Made by a program: the position numbers and the translations under genes. From Kitasatospora atroaurantiaca (GTDB taxonomy: Bacteria > Actinomycetota > Actinomycetes > Streptomycetales > Streptomycetaceae): a DNA stretch of 64,000 nt. The notes beneath the pieces were generated by a model, which worked only from the letters and a program-made list of their open reading frames with translations, had not been told where the DNA came from and ran no database searches. The DNA lies in the NCBI RefSeq assembly GCF_007828955.1, contig NZ_VIVR01000001.1:186001-250000 (forward strand), written 5' to 3'. Shown here piece after piece: positions 8,471-16,537 of the stretch (position 1 is the first letter of the stretch; each line of letters begins with the position of its first letter).

Positions 8471-8992
8471 ATGACCAGGCCACCTCTGCCGCACGACTTC
8501 CAGCGCCCTGTCCCGGCATTCGCCGCCACCAGCGACTCTGTGACAGAAGGCGGCATGCTCCGCCCGCTCCACACTCTTGAAGGCGGCAACCTCTCCCCGC
8601 AGCTGAGTTGGTCGGGCTTTCCCACCGAGACCAAGAGCTTCGCGGTGACCTGCTTCGACCCTGACGCTCCAACAGGGAGCGGTTGGTGGCACTGGGTGCT
8701 CTTCGATCTCCCGGCTGAGGTCACCGGGCTTCCGGCGGGCGCCGGGAGCGGCACCTTCCCGGGCTTGCCTCCCGGCGCGATCCACGGCCGCAACGACTAC
8801 GGGACCAAGGACTTCGGGGGCGCCGCCCCGCCGCCCGGCCACGGCCTGCACCGTTATGTCTTCACCGTGCACGCCCTCAGCGTCGAGAAGCTGGGCCTGA
8901 ACGACGACGCCTCGGCTGCCGCGATCGGCGGCACACTGGGTTTCTTCGCGCTCGGCCGGGCAACCATCTGCGCACTGTACGAGAACCAGTAG
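8471..8992 (+). CDS. YbhB/YbcL-family (PEBP, Raf-kinase-inhibitor-like) protein
   Basis: A 173-residue protein of the phosphatidylethanolamine-binding-protein fold. Visible family motifs are the CFDPDAPTGSGWWHWVLFDLP segment (ligand-pocket loop DPDAP and the HW pair) and the later HGLHRYVFTVHAL strand. Length is typical for bacterial YbhB proteins. It has no signal peptide, so it is probably cytoplasmic. Bacterial members have no firmly established role. The ATG at 8471 follows a purine-rich GGGAGACGACC stretch. The gene is monocistronic and ends before a strong hairpin terminator. Confidence 0.9.
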   Translation: MTRPPLPHDFQRPVPAFAATSDSVTEGGMLRPLHTLEGGNLSPQLSWSGFPTETKSFAVTCFDPDAPTGSGWWHWVLFDLPAEVTGLPAGAGSGTFPGLPPGAIHGRNDYGTKDFGGAAPPPGHGLHRYVFTVHALSVEKLGLNDDASAAAIGGTLGFFALGRATICALYENQ

Positions 8993-9018
8993 AAAAGACC
9001 GGGAGCCCGTGATGGGCT

Positions 9019-9044
9019 GGGCCGGTCCCCCGTATGACCGGCCC
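9019..9044 (+). terminator. Hairpin terminator after the PEBP gene
   Basis: GGGCCGGTC and GACCGGCCC form a 9-bp perfect stem with an 8-nt loop, beginning 27 bases after the stop codon. There is no U tract, as is common in streptomycetes. Confidence 0.7.
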
Positions 9045-9321
9045 CGCACATCCCTGCCTCCGGTCGAGCCCCTCTTGTAGTGGTTGATCCTGGGCGCAAC
9101 CCGCTCCCTCGCACGTCTCGCACCCCGACGTCGTGACGCAGGATCAAGGCTCGTCGGCACCCACAACAAGGTGAGTTCAGGCTGAGTATGTGGGCCGGCG
9201 TGGGCGGGCGAACAGAGATCATGCGAGCCAGGCCGCACGCCTCACCCGGCCACTGACCCGCCCGCCGGAGCCCGAGCCGTCCGCCGGAAACCGCCGACCC
9301 CATGTCGGAGCCGGTCCGTGC
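9045..9321. other. Spacer without a recognised gene
   Basis: No convincing gene. A separated inverted repeat (GATCCTG near 9087 and CAGGATC near 9141) could be an insertion-sequence scar. The frame of the following membrane protein is open through part of this region, but the amino-acid composition there is not membrane-protein-like. Confidence 0.35.
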
Positions 9322-10317
9322 GTGCCCGCCGGGCTACGCTCGCGTTGTCATTGCGGCTCGGGACCGAGGGAGGGCAGGACGGCACGGATCAACCGTGAGC
9401 GCTACCTCAGAACGCTGACGTTCTGGCTGCGCCCGGCTTTCGCACTGCGCGTCGCCAACCGCTTCCAGCGCATCGTGGGTTTCGACCGCTCGATGGCGCT
9501 GTCCTCAAGCGCGCTGACGGCGATGATCCCGGCGGCCATTCTGTGCGGCCTCGTGCTGTCGTCCATCGGGGCCAAGGACGTCGCGGACCACATCATCGAC
9601 CGCTACGACCTCACCGGGGGCGGGGCGGAGTCGGTCATGCTGGTCCTCTCCCAGCCCTCCGAGGCGGGCCTGGGAGTCTTCGGCGTGCTGTTCCTGGTGA
9701 TCTCGATGCTGAGCTTCACCAGGGCAGTGCAGCGACTGTTCGAGCAGACCTGGGAGCTCAAGCCGCTCAGCGTGCGGAACACGCCGAACGGCCTGCGGTG
9801 GGCTCTCGTCCTCGTGGCGTACCTGGCGGTCACGATCCTGATCCATGCCGTCGTCGGCCGGGGCCGCCTCGAGCTGGCGGCGTCCCTGCTCACGGCGCCG
9901 CTCACCGGAGCGTTCCTCGTCTGGGGCGGCTGGATCCTCTCCGCGAAGCGGATCGCCTGGCGGGACCTCGTGCCGTTCGGTGTCATCGCGGCCGTCCTGA
10001 TGACGGTGTACTCGATCGGCCTGACCGTTCTGCTGCCCCACCTCTTCAGCTCCTACGCCACCCGCTACGGCGTGGTGGGCGCGGTCTTCGCGACCCTCAC
10101 CGCACTCTTCTGCGCGATGGTCGTCATCGTCGGGTCGGCGGCAGCCGGACGGGAGGTGCGCGACGAGCTGAACCGCATCGCTCGGGGTGAGCGCCCGCCG
10201 GACGACGAGATCCGCCGCCAATGGGACGACTTGGTCGGCCAGATGCGATCGCGGTGGCTGGTCGCCCGGGAGACGATTCCCCACCGGCACCGGCCGAAGG
10301 GGCCGACCCGACCCTGA
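9322..10317 (+). CDS. YihY/BrkB-like inner-membrane protein
   Basis: An integral membrane protein of about 330 residues with five or six hydrophobic segments, including ALTAMIPAAILCGLVL and VFGVLFLVISMLSF. The segment FTRAVQRLFEQTW is typical of the YihY/virulence-factor BrkB family, followed by a charged cytoplasmic tail. The family is widespread and its transport or envelope role is unsettled. The start is uncertain. I use the GTG at 9322. A GTG at 9190 is also in frame, and the clear similarity begins only near INRERYLRTL (about 9388). The gene appears complete and is followed by the IS3 element about 290 bases downstream. Confidence 0.75.
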   Translation: MPAGLRSRCHCGSGPREGRTARINRERYLRTLTFWLRPAFALRVANRFQRIVGFDRSMALSSSALTAMIPAAILCGLVLSSIGAKDVADHIIDRYDLTGGGAESVMLVLSQPSEAGLGVFGVLFLVISMLSFTRAVQRLFEQTWELKPLSVRNTPNGLRWALVLVAYLAVTILIHAVVGRGRLELAASLLTAPLTGAFLVWGGWILSAKRIAWRDLVPFGVIAAVLMTVYSIGLTVLLPHLFSSYATRYGVVGAVFATLTALFCAMVVIVGSAAAGREVRDELNRIARGERPPDDEIRRQWDDLVGQMRSRWLVARETIPHRHRPKGPTRP

Positions 10318-10660
10318 TCGAGCGACCGGGCCCGGTGCCCGGCTGCGGGGGACGCGCACGGCCCTCGCGGGGCGTTCATGGGCCCGACGTCACCAGTACA
10401 CGGCAGTCCGTTGCCCAGGCCGCCGACACGACTGCAGAGCGTGGGCACGAACAGGTGCAGAGAGCGGGTGATGTGTCGCGCCGACATGCCACACAGCGAC
10501 CGAATCGGGCCGGCTCGCGCGCCGTTGTGAACGACCAGCCATCATTCGGGACATCGATCACGCAGACGAGCATGGCGCAGCCATCCCTCGTCCGCCGACA
10601 ACGCGAGTTCTGAACCGTTCCGGGTTCGGTAGGGACTCGATCATTTGAGAGGATCGAGTC

Positions 10661-10987
10661 ATGGCACGTCCTTCCCAGTACCCGCTTGAGCTGCGCCGTC
10701 GTGCAGTGCGGATGGTCGCCGAGGTGCGGCCCGACTACGACACCGAGTGGGCCGCGATGAAGGCGGTCGCCGCGAAGCTCGGCATCGGCACGACCGAGAC
10801 GCTGCGCAAGTGGGTCCGCCAGGACGAGATCGATGCCGGCACCCGGCCGGGGACGACGACGGAGGAGTCCGCGCAGGTCAAGGCGATGAAGAAGGAGATC
10901 GCCGAACTGAAGCGGGCGAACGAGATCCTGAAGGCGGCGGCGAGTTTCTTCGCGGCCGAGCTCGACCGGCCACACACACGCTCGTAG
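10661..10987 (+). CDS. IS3-family OrfA, HTH protein
   Basis: A 108-residue first reading frame of the IS3 element. It has an N-terminal helix-turn-helix (RRRAVRMVAE to LRKWVRQDE) that binds the terminal repeats, and a C-terminal leucine-zipper-like helix (VKAMKKEIAELKRANEILK) for multimerisation. It overlaps orfB in the -1 frame. In this family a -1 ribosomal frameshift near the end of orfA makes the OrfAB fusion, which is the active transposase. Confidence 0.92.
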   Translation: MARPSQYPLELRRRAVRMVAEVRPDYDTEWAAMKAVAAKLGIGTTETLRKWVRQDEIDAGTRPGTTTEESAQVKAMKKEIAELKRANEILKAAASFFAAELDRPHTRS

Positions 10988-11913
10988 CGTTCATCGACGA
11001 GCACCGGGACCGCTTCGGCGGAGTCGAGCCGATCTGCCGTGTCCTCACCGAGCACGACTGCAAGATCGCCCCGTCCACCTACTACGCCCACCACAAGCGC
11101 CGGCAGGCACCCTCGACCCGCACCGTTCGCGACACCGAGCTGAAGACCCTGATCCAGGAGGCATACGACGCCAACTACCGCGTCTACGGCGCGAGGAAGA
11201 TCTGGCGGCACCTGAACCGCCAGGGCCATGCCGTGGCCCGCTGCACCGTCGAACGGCTGATGCGCGAGCTCGGCATCACCGGCGCCGTCCGAGGAAAGAA
11301 GGTGATCACCACGATCCCGGATCCCTCCGAGCCCAGGGCGCCGGACCTGGTCGACCGCGACTTCGTTGCGTCCGCACCGAACCGCTGCTGGGTCGCCGAC
11401 TTCACCCACGTCGCCACGTTCTGCGGCGTCGTCTACGTCGCCTTCGTCGTGGACACCTTCTCCCGCCGCATCGTCGGCTGGTCCGCCTCGACCACGAAGC
11501 AGACCCGGCTCGTCCTGGACGCCCTGGACATGGGACTGTGGCAACGCGACCGAGACCAACACCCGCCCCTGCCAGGCGAGTTGGTTCATCACTCGGACGC
11601 GGGTTCGCAATATACGTCCTTCACGCTGGCCGAGCACTTGGAGAAGGCCGGCATCGCCGCATCGATCGGATCGGTCGGCGACGCGTACGACAACGCGCTG
11701 ATGGAGTCCACGATCGGCCTGTTCAAAACCGAGGTGATCAAACCGCAGCGACCCTGGCGATCCCTCGCCCAGGTCGAGCTGGCCACCGCCGAATGGACCG
11801 ACTGGTACAACCACACCCGGCTCCACGGTGAGATAGGGCACATCCCGCCCGCCGAATACGAAGCCAACCACTACCTCAGCACCACGAAACCCCAGGTCAC
11901 AACCAACATCTGA
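10981..11913 (+). CDS. IS3-family OrfB, DDE transposase domain
   Basis: This catalytic frame has no start codon of its own near the boundary and is open far upstream in the -1 frame relative to orfA, so it is expressed by programmed frameshifting. The coordinate given is the first codon past the overlap. It holds an HTH_21-like region (NYRVYGARKIWRHL) and an rve integrase core. The DDE residues lie in WVADFTHV, HHSDAGSQYTS and NALMESTIGLFKTE. Length and order are normal, with no lesion. Confidence 0.9.
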   Translation, partial: LVAFIDEHRDRFGGVEPICRVLTEHDCKIAPSTYYAHHKRRQAPSTRTVRDTELKTLIQEAYDANYRVYGARKIWRHLNRQGHAVARCTVERLMRELGITGAVRGKKVITTIPDPSEPRAPDLVDRDFVASAPNRCWVADFTHVATFCGVVYVAFVVDTFSRRIVGWSASTTKQTRLVLDALDMGLWQRDRDQHPPLPGELVHHSDAGSQYTSFTLAEHLEKAGIAASIGSVGDAYDNALMESTIGLFKTEVIKPQRPWRSLAQVELATAEWTDWYNHTRLHGEIGHIPPAEYEANHYLSTTKPQVTTNI

Positions 11914-12120
11914 GGTCTCTACCGAACCCGGAACGGTTCATTCAACCTGAGTAACGGCGTCGGCCGACCGACACAGCCACCTCGCCAGCCCCGTTTACTG
12001 ATCGTTTCAGAGAATGAGGACACCGCGTCGTCCGAGGCACGCGGCCCGTGCCTCGCGCTCCCCGTGTCGGCTGTGAAAATCGCTGTCCGGATGCCGGAAC
12101 ACGGTGATAGACAGTCAGGC

Positions 12121-12918
12121 GTGCAAGAGACTCCGGAGTTCCCCGTTCTGCTTCGCCTGATCGACGAACGGTCGACCGCTTTCCGTGCCGCGGTCGCCTC
12201 CGCGCCCAGCCTCGACGTGCAGGTGCCGACCTGCCCCGACTGGACGCTGTTCGATCTGGTGGAGCACCTGGGTGGGGGAGACCGTTTCTGGGCCGCCATC
12301 GTCAGTGCCGGGCCTGCCGACGCTCCCCTGGCCGAGGCCACCGCTGCGCGCGCCGCCCTGGAAGTGCCGCGGGGGCGTGAGGCCCTGCTGGCCTGGCTGG
12401 CCGCGTCAACGCAGCTGCTGCTGAGCGCCCTGCGCGAGGCAGGGCCGGAGAGCGGTTGCTGGACGTGGTGGCCCGCGTCGCAGTCACCGCAGAACTCCGG
12501 TGGGGTCGCCCGGCACCGGGTCCAGGAGACCGCAGTGCACACCTACGACGCCCAGGTCACCGTGGGCGCCCCGCAGCCGCTGCCGGACGAGGTGGCACTC
12601 GACGGTGTCGACGAGTTCCTGTCCACCTGCTGCGCAACGCCGAGCGCCTGGCCGCACGAGCCCACTGCCTTCGACTTCCACGCCACCGAGGGCCACTCCT
12701 GGCGCCTCACGGTCGACGGCGACGGCGCACGCTCCACCCGTCTCCCCACGCCCGCCACCGCTGCCGACGAGGGCCCGGAAGCGGCCGGCGCCTCCGTCCG
12801 CGGCACGGCCAGTGAGCTGGTCCTCTTCATGTACGACCGTATCCCGGCGGACTCCCTGAAGATCGACGGAGACGCAGGTCTGCTCGACCTGCTCCGCGCC
12901 TGGGAGCCGGAGGAGTAG
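12121..12918 (+). CDS. Mycothiol-dependent maleylpyruvate isomerase-family protein
   Basis: A 265-residue protein of the DinB-like TIGR03083 family. The N-terminal four-helix bundle includes TCPDWTLFDLVEHLG, where the histidine is a metal ligand. The second ligand cluster is RHRVQETAVHTYD. The C-terminal half is the MDMPI-type domain. Known relatives use mycothiol as cofactor or transfer it to electrophiles; the exact substrate is not visible. The GTG at 12121 is chosen because similarity begins at once; an upstream in-frame GTG at 12064 is less likely. The gene is 180 bases after the IS3 element, which may have separated it from its original promoter. Confidence 0.8.
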   Translation: MQETPEFPVLLRLIDERSTAFRAAVASAPSLDVQVPTCPDWTLFDLVEHLGGGDRFWAAIVSAGPADAPLAEATAARAALEVPRGREALLAWLAASTQLLLSALREAGPESGCWTWWPASQSPQNSGGVARHRVQETAVHTYDAQVTVGAPQPLPDEVALDGVDEFLSTCCATPSAWPHEPTAFDFHATEGHSWRLTVDGDGARSTRLPTPATAADEGPEAAGASVRGTASELVLFMYDRIPADSLKIDGDAGLLDLLRAWEPEE

Positions 12919-12953
12919 GACGTGACGATGCGCCACCTCGTCCCCCCGAGGGC

Positions 12954-13106
12954 ATGCCTCCGGCCAACGGCTACAGCCACGTCGTCGTCGCGTCCTGGCC
13001 GCTGATCGCGATCTCCGGCCAGGCCAGCTCACTGGTCCAGGGCAGCGTGCTGGCACCCAGGTTCCGGGTCGAGGTCGACGCCCTGGCCGTGCTCGCCGAG
13101 CCGTAG
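12954..13106 (+). pseudogene. RidA-family remnant with internal deletion
   Basis: An open frame of only 50 codons reads GYSHVVVASWPLIAISGQ, the N-terminal strand of RidA/YjgF proteins, then passes directly into FRVEVDALAVLAEP, the normal C-terminal strand. RidA proteins are about 130 residues. About 70-80 central residues, including the catalytic Arg region, are absent without a frame change. A real, very short protein could be made, but it should not fold as RidA. It repeats the style of damage seen in the methyltransferase remnant at 7763. Confidence 0.6.
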
Positions 13107-13115
13107 GCCGGTTCA

Positions 13116-13153
13116 CCTCTGCCTCTGCCTCTGCCTCTGCCTCTGCCTCTGCC
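13116..13153 (+). repeat. Hexanucleotide repeat (CCTCTG)6
   Basis: Six perfect tandem copies of CCTCTG plus two bases. It sits between the RidA remnant and the interrupted IS5-type remnant. Such a tract may grow or shrink by slippage. Confidence 0.95.
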
Positions 13154-13156
13154 GGC

Positions 13157-13219
13157 CTGGCCGCATGTGCTGCCTGGAGCTGGGGCGGGCGCGGTCGACG
13201 GGTGAGTTACCGCTGGGCT
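13157..13219 (-). pseudogene. IS5-type transposase remnant, 3' part
   Basis: On the minus strand this reads GNSPVDRARPSSRQHM, the conserved 'SPVDRARPGS.QH' block of IS5-like transposases. It continues exactly in frame from the fragment at 15803-15944 when the intervening IS3 element and one copy of the GCT target duplication are removed (restored junction GEHGGEPSGNSPVDRARP). The sequence then loses similarity at the hexanucleotide repeat. Confidence 0.65.
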
Positions 13220-13268
13220 TGATCCGCTTTGACGGACACTCCTGATCAGGGGCTTCGACCCCGGAAGG

Positions 13269-13589
13269 ATGATGTCCATCATGGAGAGCATGGGGAAGAA
13301 GAAGCCGCGCCCTCGCCGCTCGTTCACACCGGAGTTCAAGGCCGAGATCGTCGAGCTGTGCCGACGCGGAGACCGCTCGGTCGGCCAGGTGGCCAAGGAC
13401 TTCGACCTGACCGAGACCGCAGTACGTGACTGGATCAAGCAGGCCGAGGTCGACGCAGGCGAACGCGACGGCTTGACCAGCAACGAGCGCGAGGAACTGG
13501 CCAGGCTGCGGCGGGAGAACCGCCGCCTGCGCGAGGACGTGGACATCCTCCGCCGGGCGACAGCTTTCTTCGCGTCAATGCCAAAGTAG
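13269..13589 (+). CDS. IS3-family OrfA, 3' end replaced by the IS110 insertion
   Basis: A 106-residue OrfA with helix-turn-helix (FTPEFKAEIVELCRRGD to VRDWIKQAE) and a zipper helix (LARLRRENRRLREDVDILRRA). The last codons, after FFAS, come from the IS110 element inserted at TCAA (13575-13578). In the restored element the frame would run on past the insertion point for about 28 more codons. The protein can still be made but cannot be fused to OrfB. Confidence 0.85.
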   Translation: MMSIMESMGKKKPRPRRSFTPEFKAEIVELCRRGDRSVGQVAKDFDLTETAVRDWIKQAEVDAGERDGLTSNEREELARLRRENRRLREDVDILRRATAFFASMPK

Positions 13590-14882
13590 GGGACACCGGC
13601 GCCCGGGTGGTGGCAGAGTGGCAGGACCGGCGGGGTTGGCTCTCTTTTTCGCTGCCCCGTTCACGGTGGCTTGTCCTTGATGTGCCGCCCCGCCGGCCCT
13701 GGCGTCCCCGTGGAGTGGCTTGATAGGAGCGTGCTCTCGGCCCGATTGAGGCGTGCCCCCGCGGCGGACCCGGCACCGGATCCCCGCGCTCCCTGCTGGA
13801 GGCACCTTCATGATCGTGGTCGGCGTCGACGCGCACAAGAAGACCCACACCCTGGTCGCTGTCGACCCGCTCGGACGGCGACTGGACCAGCTCACGATCG
13901 CCGCGACACCCACAGGCCACCAACAAGCATGCGAGTGGATAGGGAAGTTCGGCCAGGTCCTGGTCGCCGTGGAGGACTGCCGACATCTGACCCGACGCTT
14001 CGAGGTCGACCTGCTGAACGCCCGCCACTCCGTCGTCCGCGTGCACACGAGGCTGATGGCCGGCGCCCGCCGCTCCGCCCGCGAGCGCGGCAAATCCGAC
14101 CCGATCGACGCCGAGGCGGTGGCCCGGGTCGCCCTGCGCGAACCCGACCTACCGAAGGCCTGCCTGGACGGCCCGTCCCGCGACACGAAGCTGATCGTCG
14201 ACCACCGCCGCCTCCTGGTTCGCCAGCGGACAGCCGCAGCCAACAAGCTCCGCTGGTTCCTCCACGAGATCGACCCCGAACTGCCCGTCCCCTCACGAGG
14301 CCTTCGCCGCTTGTGCGTCTTCGACACGCTAGAGGCAACTCTCACTGGACGTCCGGGAGTTGTCGTCGAGATCGCCCTCGACATGATCGCCGAGTGTCGA
14401 CGGCTCACCTTGCGGATCAATGCCCTGGAAAGCCGGCTGCGACGTCTGGTGCGCGAGCTCGCGCCCGCTCTGCTGGAGGTGCCAGGCTGTGGGGTGATCG
14501 GCGCCGCCGCGATCCTCGGCGAGACCGCAGGTGCCGCCCGGTTCAAGTCGAAGGACGCGTTCGCGCACTTCAACGGCACCGCACCGATCCCGGTCTGGTC
14601 CTCGAACAAGGTCAGAGTTCGGCTCAACCGCGGCGGCAACCGGACGATCAACAACGCCCTCCACATGGTCGCGGTCACACAGGTTCGCGGCAGCGGCGAG
14701 GGAGCCGCCTACTACGCCAAGCAGATTGCGGCCGGGAAGACCGTCAAAGAGGCTCTCCGCCTGCTCAAACGCCGTATCTCGGACAGGGTCTTCCGGGCCC
14801 TGCTCGCCGACGAGACCGCACGAAGTCGACACGACCAACCTGCCGAAGGGTCAGTCGAGTTGGCTGCTTGACATAGGAGCAT
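13579..14882 (+). mobile_element. IS110-family insertion sequence
   Basis: An element of about 1304 bp inside the IS3 orfA/orfB overlap. TCAA is present at both junctions (13575-13578 and 14883-14886), and one copy restores the IS3 sequence. There are no terminal inverted repeats. The non-coding left end is about 230 bp and the right end only about 11 bp. Long left ends of this kind encode the bridge RNA in IS110-group elements, so a bridge RNA is expected within 13579-13809. Its loops should match the TCAA target surroundings. Confidence 0.85.
13810..14871 (+). CDS. IS110-family DEDD transposase (bridge-RNA-guided recombinase)
   Basis: A 353-residue protein. The ATG at 13810 has GGAGG 8 bases upstream. 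The RuvC-like DEDD domain shows VGVDAHKKTH (first Asp, residue 6), VAVEDCRH (Glu near 57) and SDPIDAEAVARVAL (the Asp pair near 100). A coiled region precedes the C-terminal Tnp_20 domain, with the helix-hairpin-helix-like PGCGVIGAAAILGE and the serine-containing VWSSNK followed by RGGNRTIN. The order and length are normal for an active IS110 enzyme. It acts with an RNA encoded in the left end of its own element. Confidence 0.92.
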   Translation: MIVVGVDAHKKTHTLVAVDPLGRRLDQLTIAATPTGHQQACEWIGKFGQVLVAVEDCRHLTRRFEVDLLNARHSVVRVHTRLMAGARRSARERGKSDPIDAEAVARVALREPDLPKACLDGPSRDTKLIVDHRRLLVRQRTAAANKLRWFLHEIDPELPVPSRGLRRLCVFDTLEATLTGRPGVVVEIALDMIAECRRLTLRINALESRLRRLVRELAPALLEVPGCGVIGAAAILGETAGAARFKSKDAFAHFNGTAPIPVWSSNKVRVRLNRGGNRTINNALHMVAVTQVRGSGEGAAYYAKQIAAGKTVKEALRLLKRRISDRVFRALLADETARSRHDQPAEGSVELAA

Positions 14883-14894
14883 CAAGGAGACCCG

Positions 14895-15767
14895 GTGACG
14901 GTGCACCCGTTCATCGAGGCGGAGAAGCAGAGCGGCCACAACGTCAAACGGGCGTGTGAGCTGCTGAAGGTCTCCCGTGCCGCCTTCTACGCCCGCCGCA
15001 CCGCCATGCCCGGTCCCCGCGCGGTGCGCGACGCGGAGCTGACCGAGAAGATCACCGAGGTCCACCAGACCTCGCGAGGCAGCTACGGATCCCCGCGCGT
15101 CCATGCCGTGCTCCAGCGCGAGGGCGAGCGGTGCGGCCGCCGCCGGATCGCCCGGTTGATGCGCCGATCCGGCCTGCAGGGCCGCCACCGCCGGCGACGA
15201 CAGCGCACCACGATCCCCGATCCGCATGCCGGCACTCGTCCGGACCTGGTCCTGCGAGACTTCCAGCCCGACCCGGCGGCGGTCGACACGCGTTGGTGCG
15301 GCGACATCACCTACATACCGACCCAGGAGGGCTGGCTCTACCTGGCCACCGTCATCGACATCGCCTCGCGCCGCGTCGTCGGTTGGGCCACCGCAGACCA
15401 CCTGCGGACCGAACTGGTCGCCGATGCGCTTCGGGCTGCCTGCCGGACCCGCCGCCCATCCGGTCCGGTGGTGTTCCATTCGGATCGCGGCTGTCAATAT
15501 ACGAGTCGCGAATTCTCCATCCTGGCAAGGGATTTCGATGTCAGATTGTCGGTCGGCCGCACCGGTCAGTGCTGGGACAATGCGCTCGCCGAGTCGTTCT
15601 TCGCCACGCTGAAGCGGGAGTTGCTCGGCGACCGGCCGTGGCCGAGCCGGGCGGTGGCCCGCACCGCGATCTTCGAGTGGATCGAGAGCTGGTACAACAT
15701 ACGCAGGCTGCACAGCAGCCTCGGCTACCGCAGTCCCGCCGAGTACGAGACCGTTCTCGCGGCCTGA
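14895..15767 (+). CDS. IS3-family OrfB, DDE transposase, separated from its OrfA
   Basis: A 290-residue OrfB starting at GTG 14895 (GGAGACCC upstream). It has an HTH_21 part (SRGSYGSPRVHAVLQRE) and an rve core with DDE residues in WCGDITYIPTQ, FHSDRGCQYTS and NALAESFFATLKRE. The reading frame is intact, but the IS110 insertion has cut it from the orfA message. Without frameshift fusion the element should be inactive unless helped by a related copy. Confidence 0.9.
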   Translation: MTVHPFIEAEKQSGHNVKRACELLKVSRAAFYARRTAMPGPRAVRDAELTEKITEVHQTSRGSYGSPRVHAVLQREGERCGRRRIARLMRRSGLQGRHRRRRQRTTIPDPHAGTRPDLVLRDFQPDPAAVDTRWCGDITYIPTQEGWLYLATVIDIASRRVVGWATADHLRTELVADALRAACRTRRPSGPVVFHSDRGCQYTSREFSILARDFDVRLSVGRTGQCWDNALAESFFATLKRELLGDRPWPSRAVARTAIFEWIESWYNIRRLHSSLGYRSPAEYETVLAA

Positions 15768-15802
15768 CCACCACAACAATGGTGTCCGTCAAAGCGGAGC
15801 AA

Positions 15803-15944
15803 GCTCACCGCCATGCTCGCCCCTTTTGTGCGCCCGGACGTGCGACCCGTCCACAGCACAGTCGTTCAGGTCCAGAAGGTCGGCGCCGCGCAACTCGCTC
15901 AGCAGGGCGGCGTGCAGACGTGGCCAGACGCCGGCCCTAAACGA
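15803..15944 (-). pseudogene. IS5-type transposase remnant, 5' part
   Basis: The minus strand reads VWPRLHAALLSELRG and then LNDCAVDGSHVRAHKRGEHGGE. This is the 'DGSHVRA.KRG' block, with the first catalytic Asp, of IS5-like transposases. An in-frame stop precedes it (complement at 15945-15947), so the N-terminal part is lost. The IS3 element is inserted directly after HGGE; the rest continues at 13157-13219. This remnant is the oldest layer of the nest. Confidence 0.7.
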
Positions 15945-16034
15945 TCAGTCAGCGGGGAAGGCATTTTGATGAAGTGTCACCGAGCCCTCGACACCGGCAG
16001 AACACGGCTCGGGCCCAATGCTGATGCTACCGAG

Positions 16035-16123
16035 CGGAGAAGGCAGGATTCGAACCTGCGCGGGCATTCACCCGATCGGGACCGAAGTCCCGGTCCCCGA
16101 TAAACCACTCCGGGCACCTCTCC
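16035..16123 (-). ncRNA. tRNA-like RNA without an anticodon, copy 2
   Basis: It has the same 89-nt architecture as the other copies: 7-bp acceptor, D-arm, 22-nt hairpin, variable arm GGGTGAATGCCC, T-arm and discriminator G. The hairpin is GACCGGGAC-TTCG-GTCCCGATC, closed by the very stable C(UUCG)G loop, with one C-A mismatch. Compared with copy 1, pair 5 changes from A-U to G-C and pair 8 from G-C to A-U, both compensated. The leader hairpin is CGCAC (16139-16143) with GTGCG (16160-16164) and a 16-nt loop. Confidence 0.8.
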
Positions 16124-16198
16124 AAGCAGACCAGTCCGCGCACTACGGAACTGATCCTCGTGCGTTGGACCCCTCCTGCCTGGCTCCTCTGCACACCC

Positions 16199-16244
16199 AT
16201 GACTATTCCTCACCGCCCTGACATCGCACTGACGTGGCACTGAC
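16199..16244 (-). promoter_or_regulatory. 11-bp phased GTCAG promoter of tRNA-like copy 2
   Basis: Three GTCAG units on the minus strand (complements at 16240-16244, 16229-16233 and 16218-16222) repeat every 11 bp. GTCAGGG is followed by 10 bp and then TAGTCAT (complement 16199-16205). It lies 76 bases before the tRNA-like fold. Confidence 0.75.
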
Positions 16245-16537
16245 CGCCCGGCTGCCTTCGACACTCCATTGGATGCCAGCTGCCGAACAAGCCGGCGACG
16301 CCGCCGCGAATCCGACAGAGGCGCCGCTGGGCCCGAACCCGAACGCAGCCCCTCCCCCCACGCCTGAACCGTGCCGCCCGGCGGCCGGGCGCCCCGGCTG
16401 GACGTATCGCCGATTGTGGCCGAGTATCGCGCCGGTTCCCTCGCCGCATGCCCCGTTCTCGGGCGAAATCAGCCGCTTCAGGGAGATCAGGATCTATCGT
16501 TCTGACAGTAGGTCAGCTCACCCTGCCTGGAGGATGT

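Larger units (their letters stand above)
10611..11940 (+). mobile_element. Intact IS3-family insertion sequence (1330 bp)
   Basis: The terminal inverted repeats are 26 bp with one mismatch: 10611-10636, beginning TGAACCGTTCCGGGTTCGG, and 11915-11940, its complement. A 3-bp target duplication TTC flanks the element (10608-10610 and 11941-11943). It carries overlapping orfA and orfB. All parts needed for transposition look intact, so this copy is probably recent and potentially active. Confidence 0.9.
13220..15802 (+). mobile_element. IS3-family element interrupted by an IS110 element
   Basis: The ends are TGATCCGCTTTGACGGACAC (13220-13239) and the complement of TGCTCCGCTTTGACGGACAC (15782-15801), a 20-bp inverted repeat with one mismatch. 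A 3-bp GCT duplication flanks it (13217-13219, 15803-15805) and is confirmed by restoring the target reading frame. Removing the inner IS110 leaves an element of about 1.28 kb with orfA and orfB. The insertion splits orfA from orfB, so this copy is no longer able to make its frameshifted transposase. Confidence 0.88.

Noticed and set aside
13116..13153. CRISPR-like repeats
   Set aside because: A simple hexanucleotide tandem repeat without spacers. No other array and no cas genes were seen in the window.
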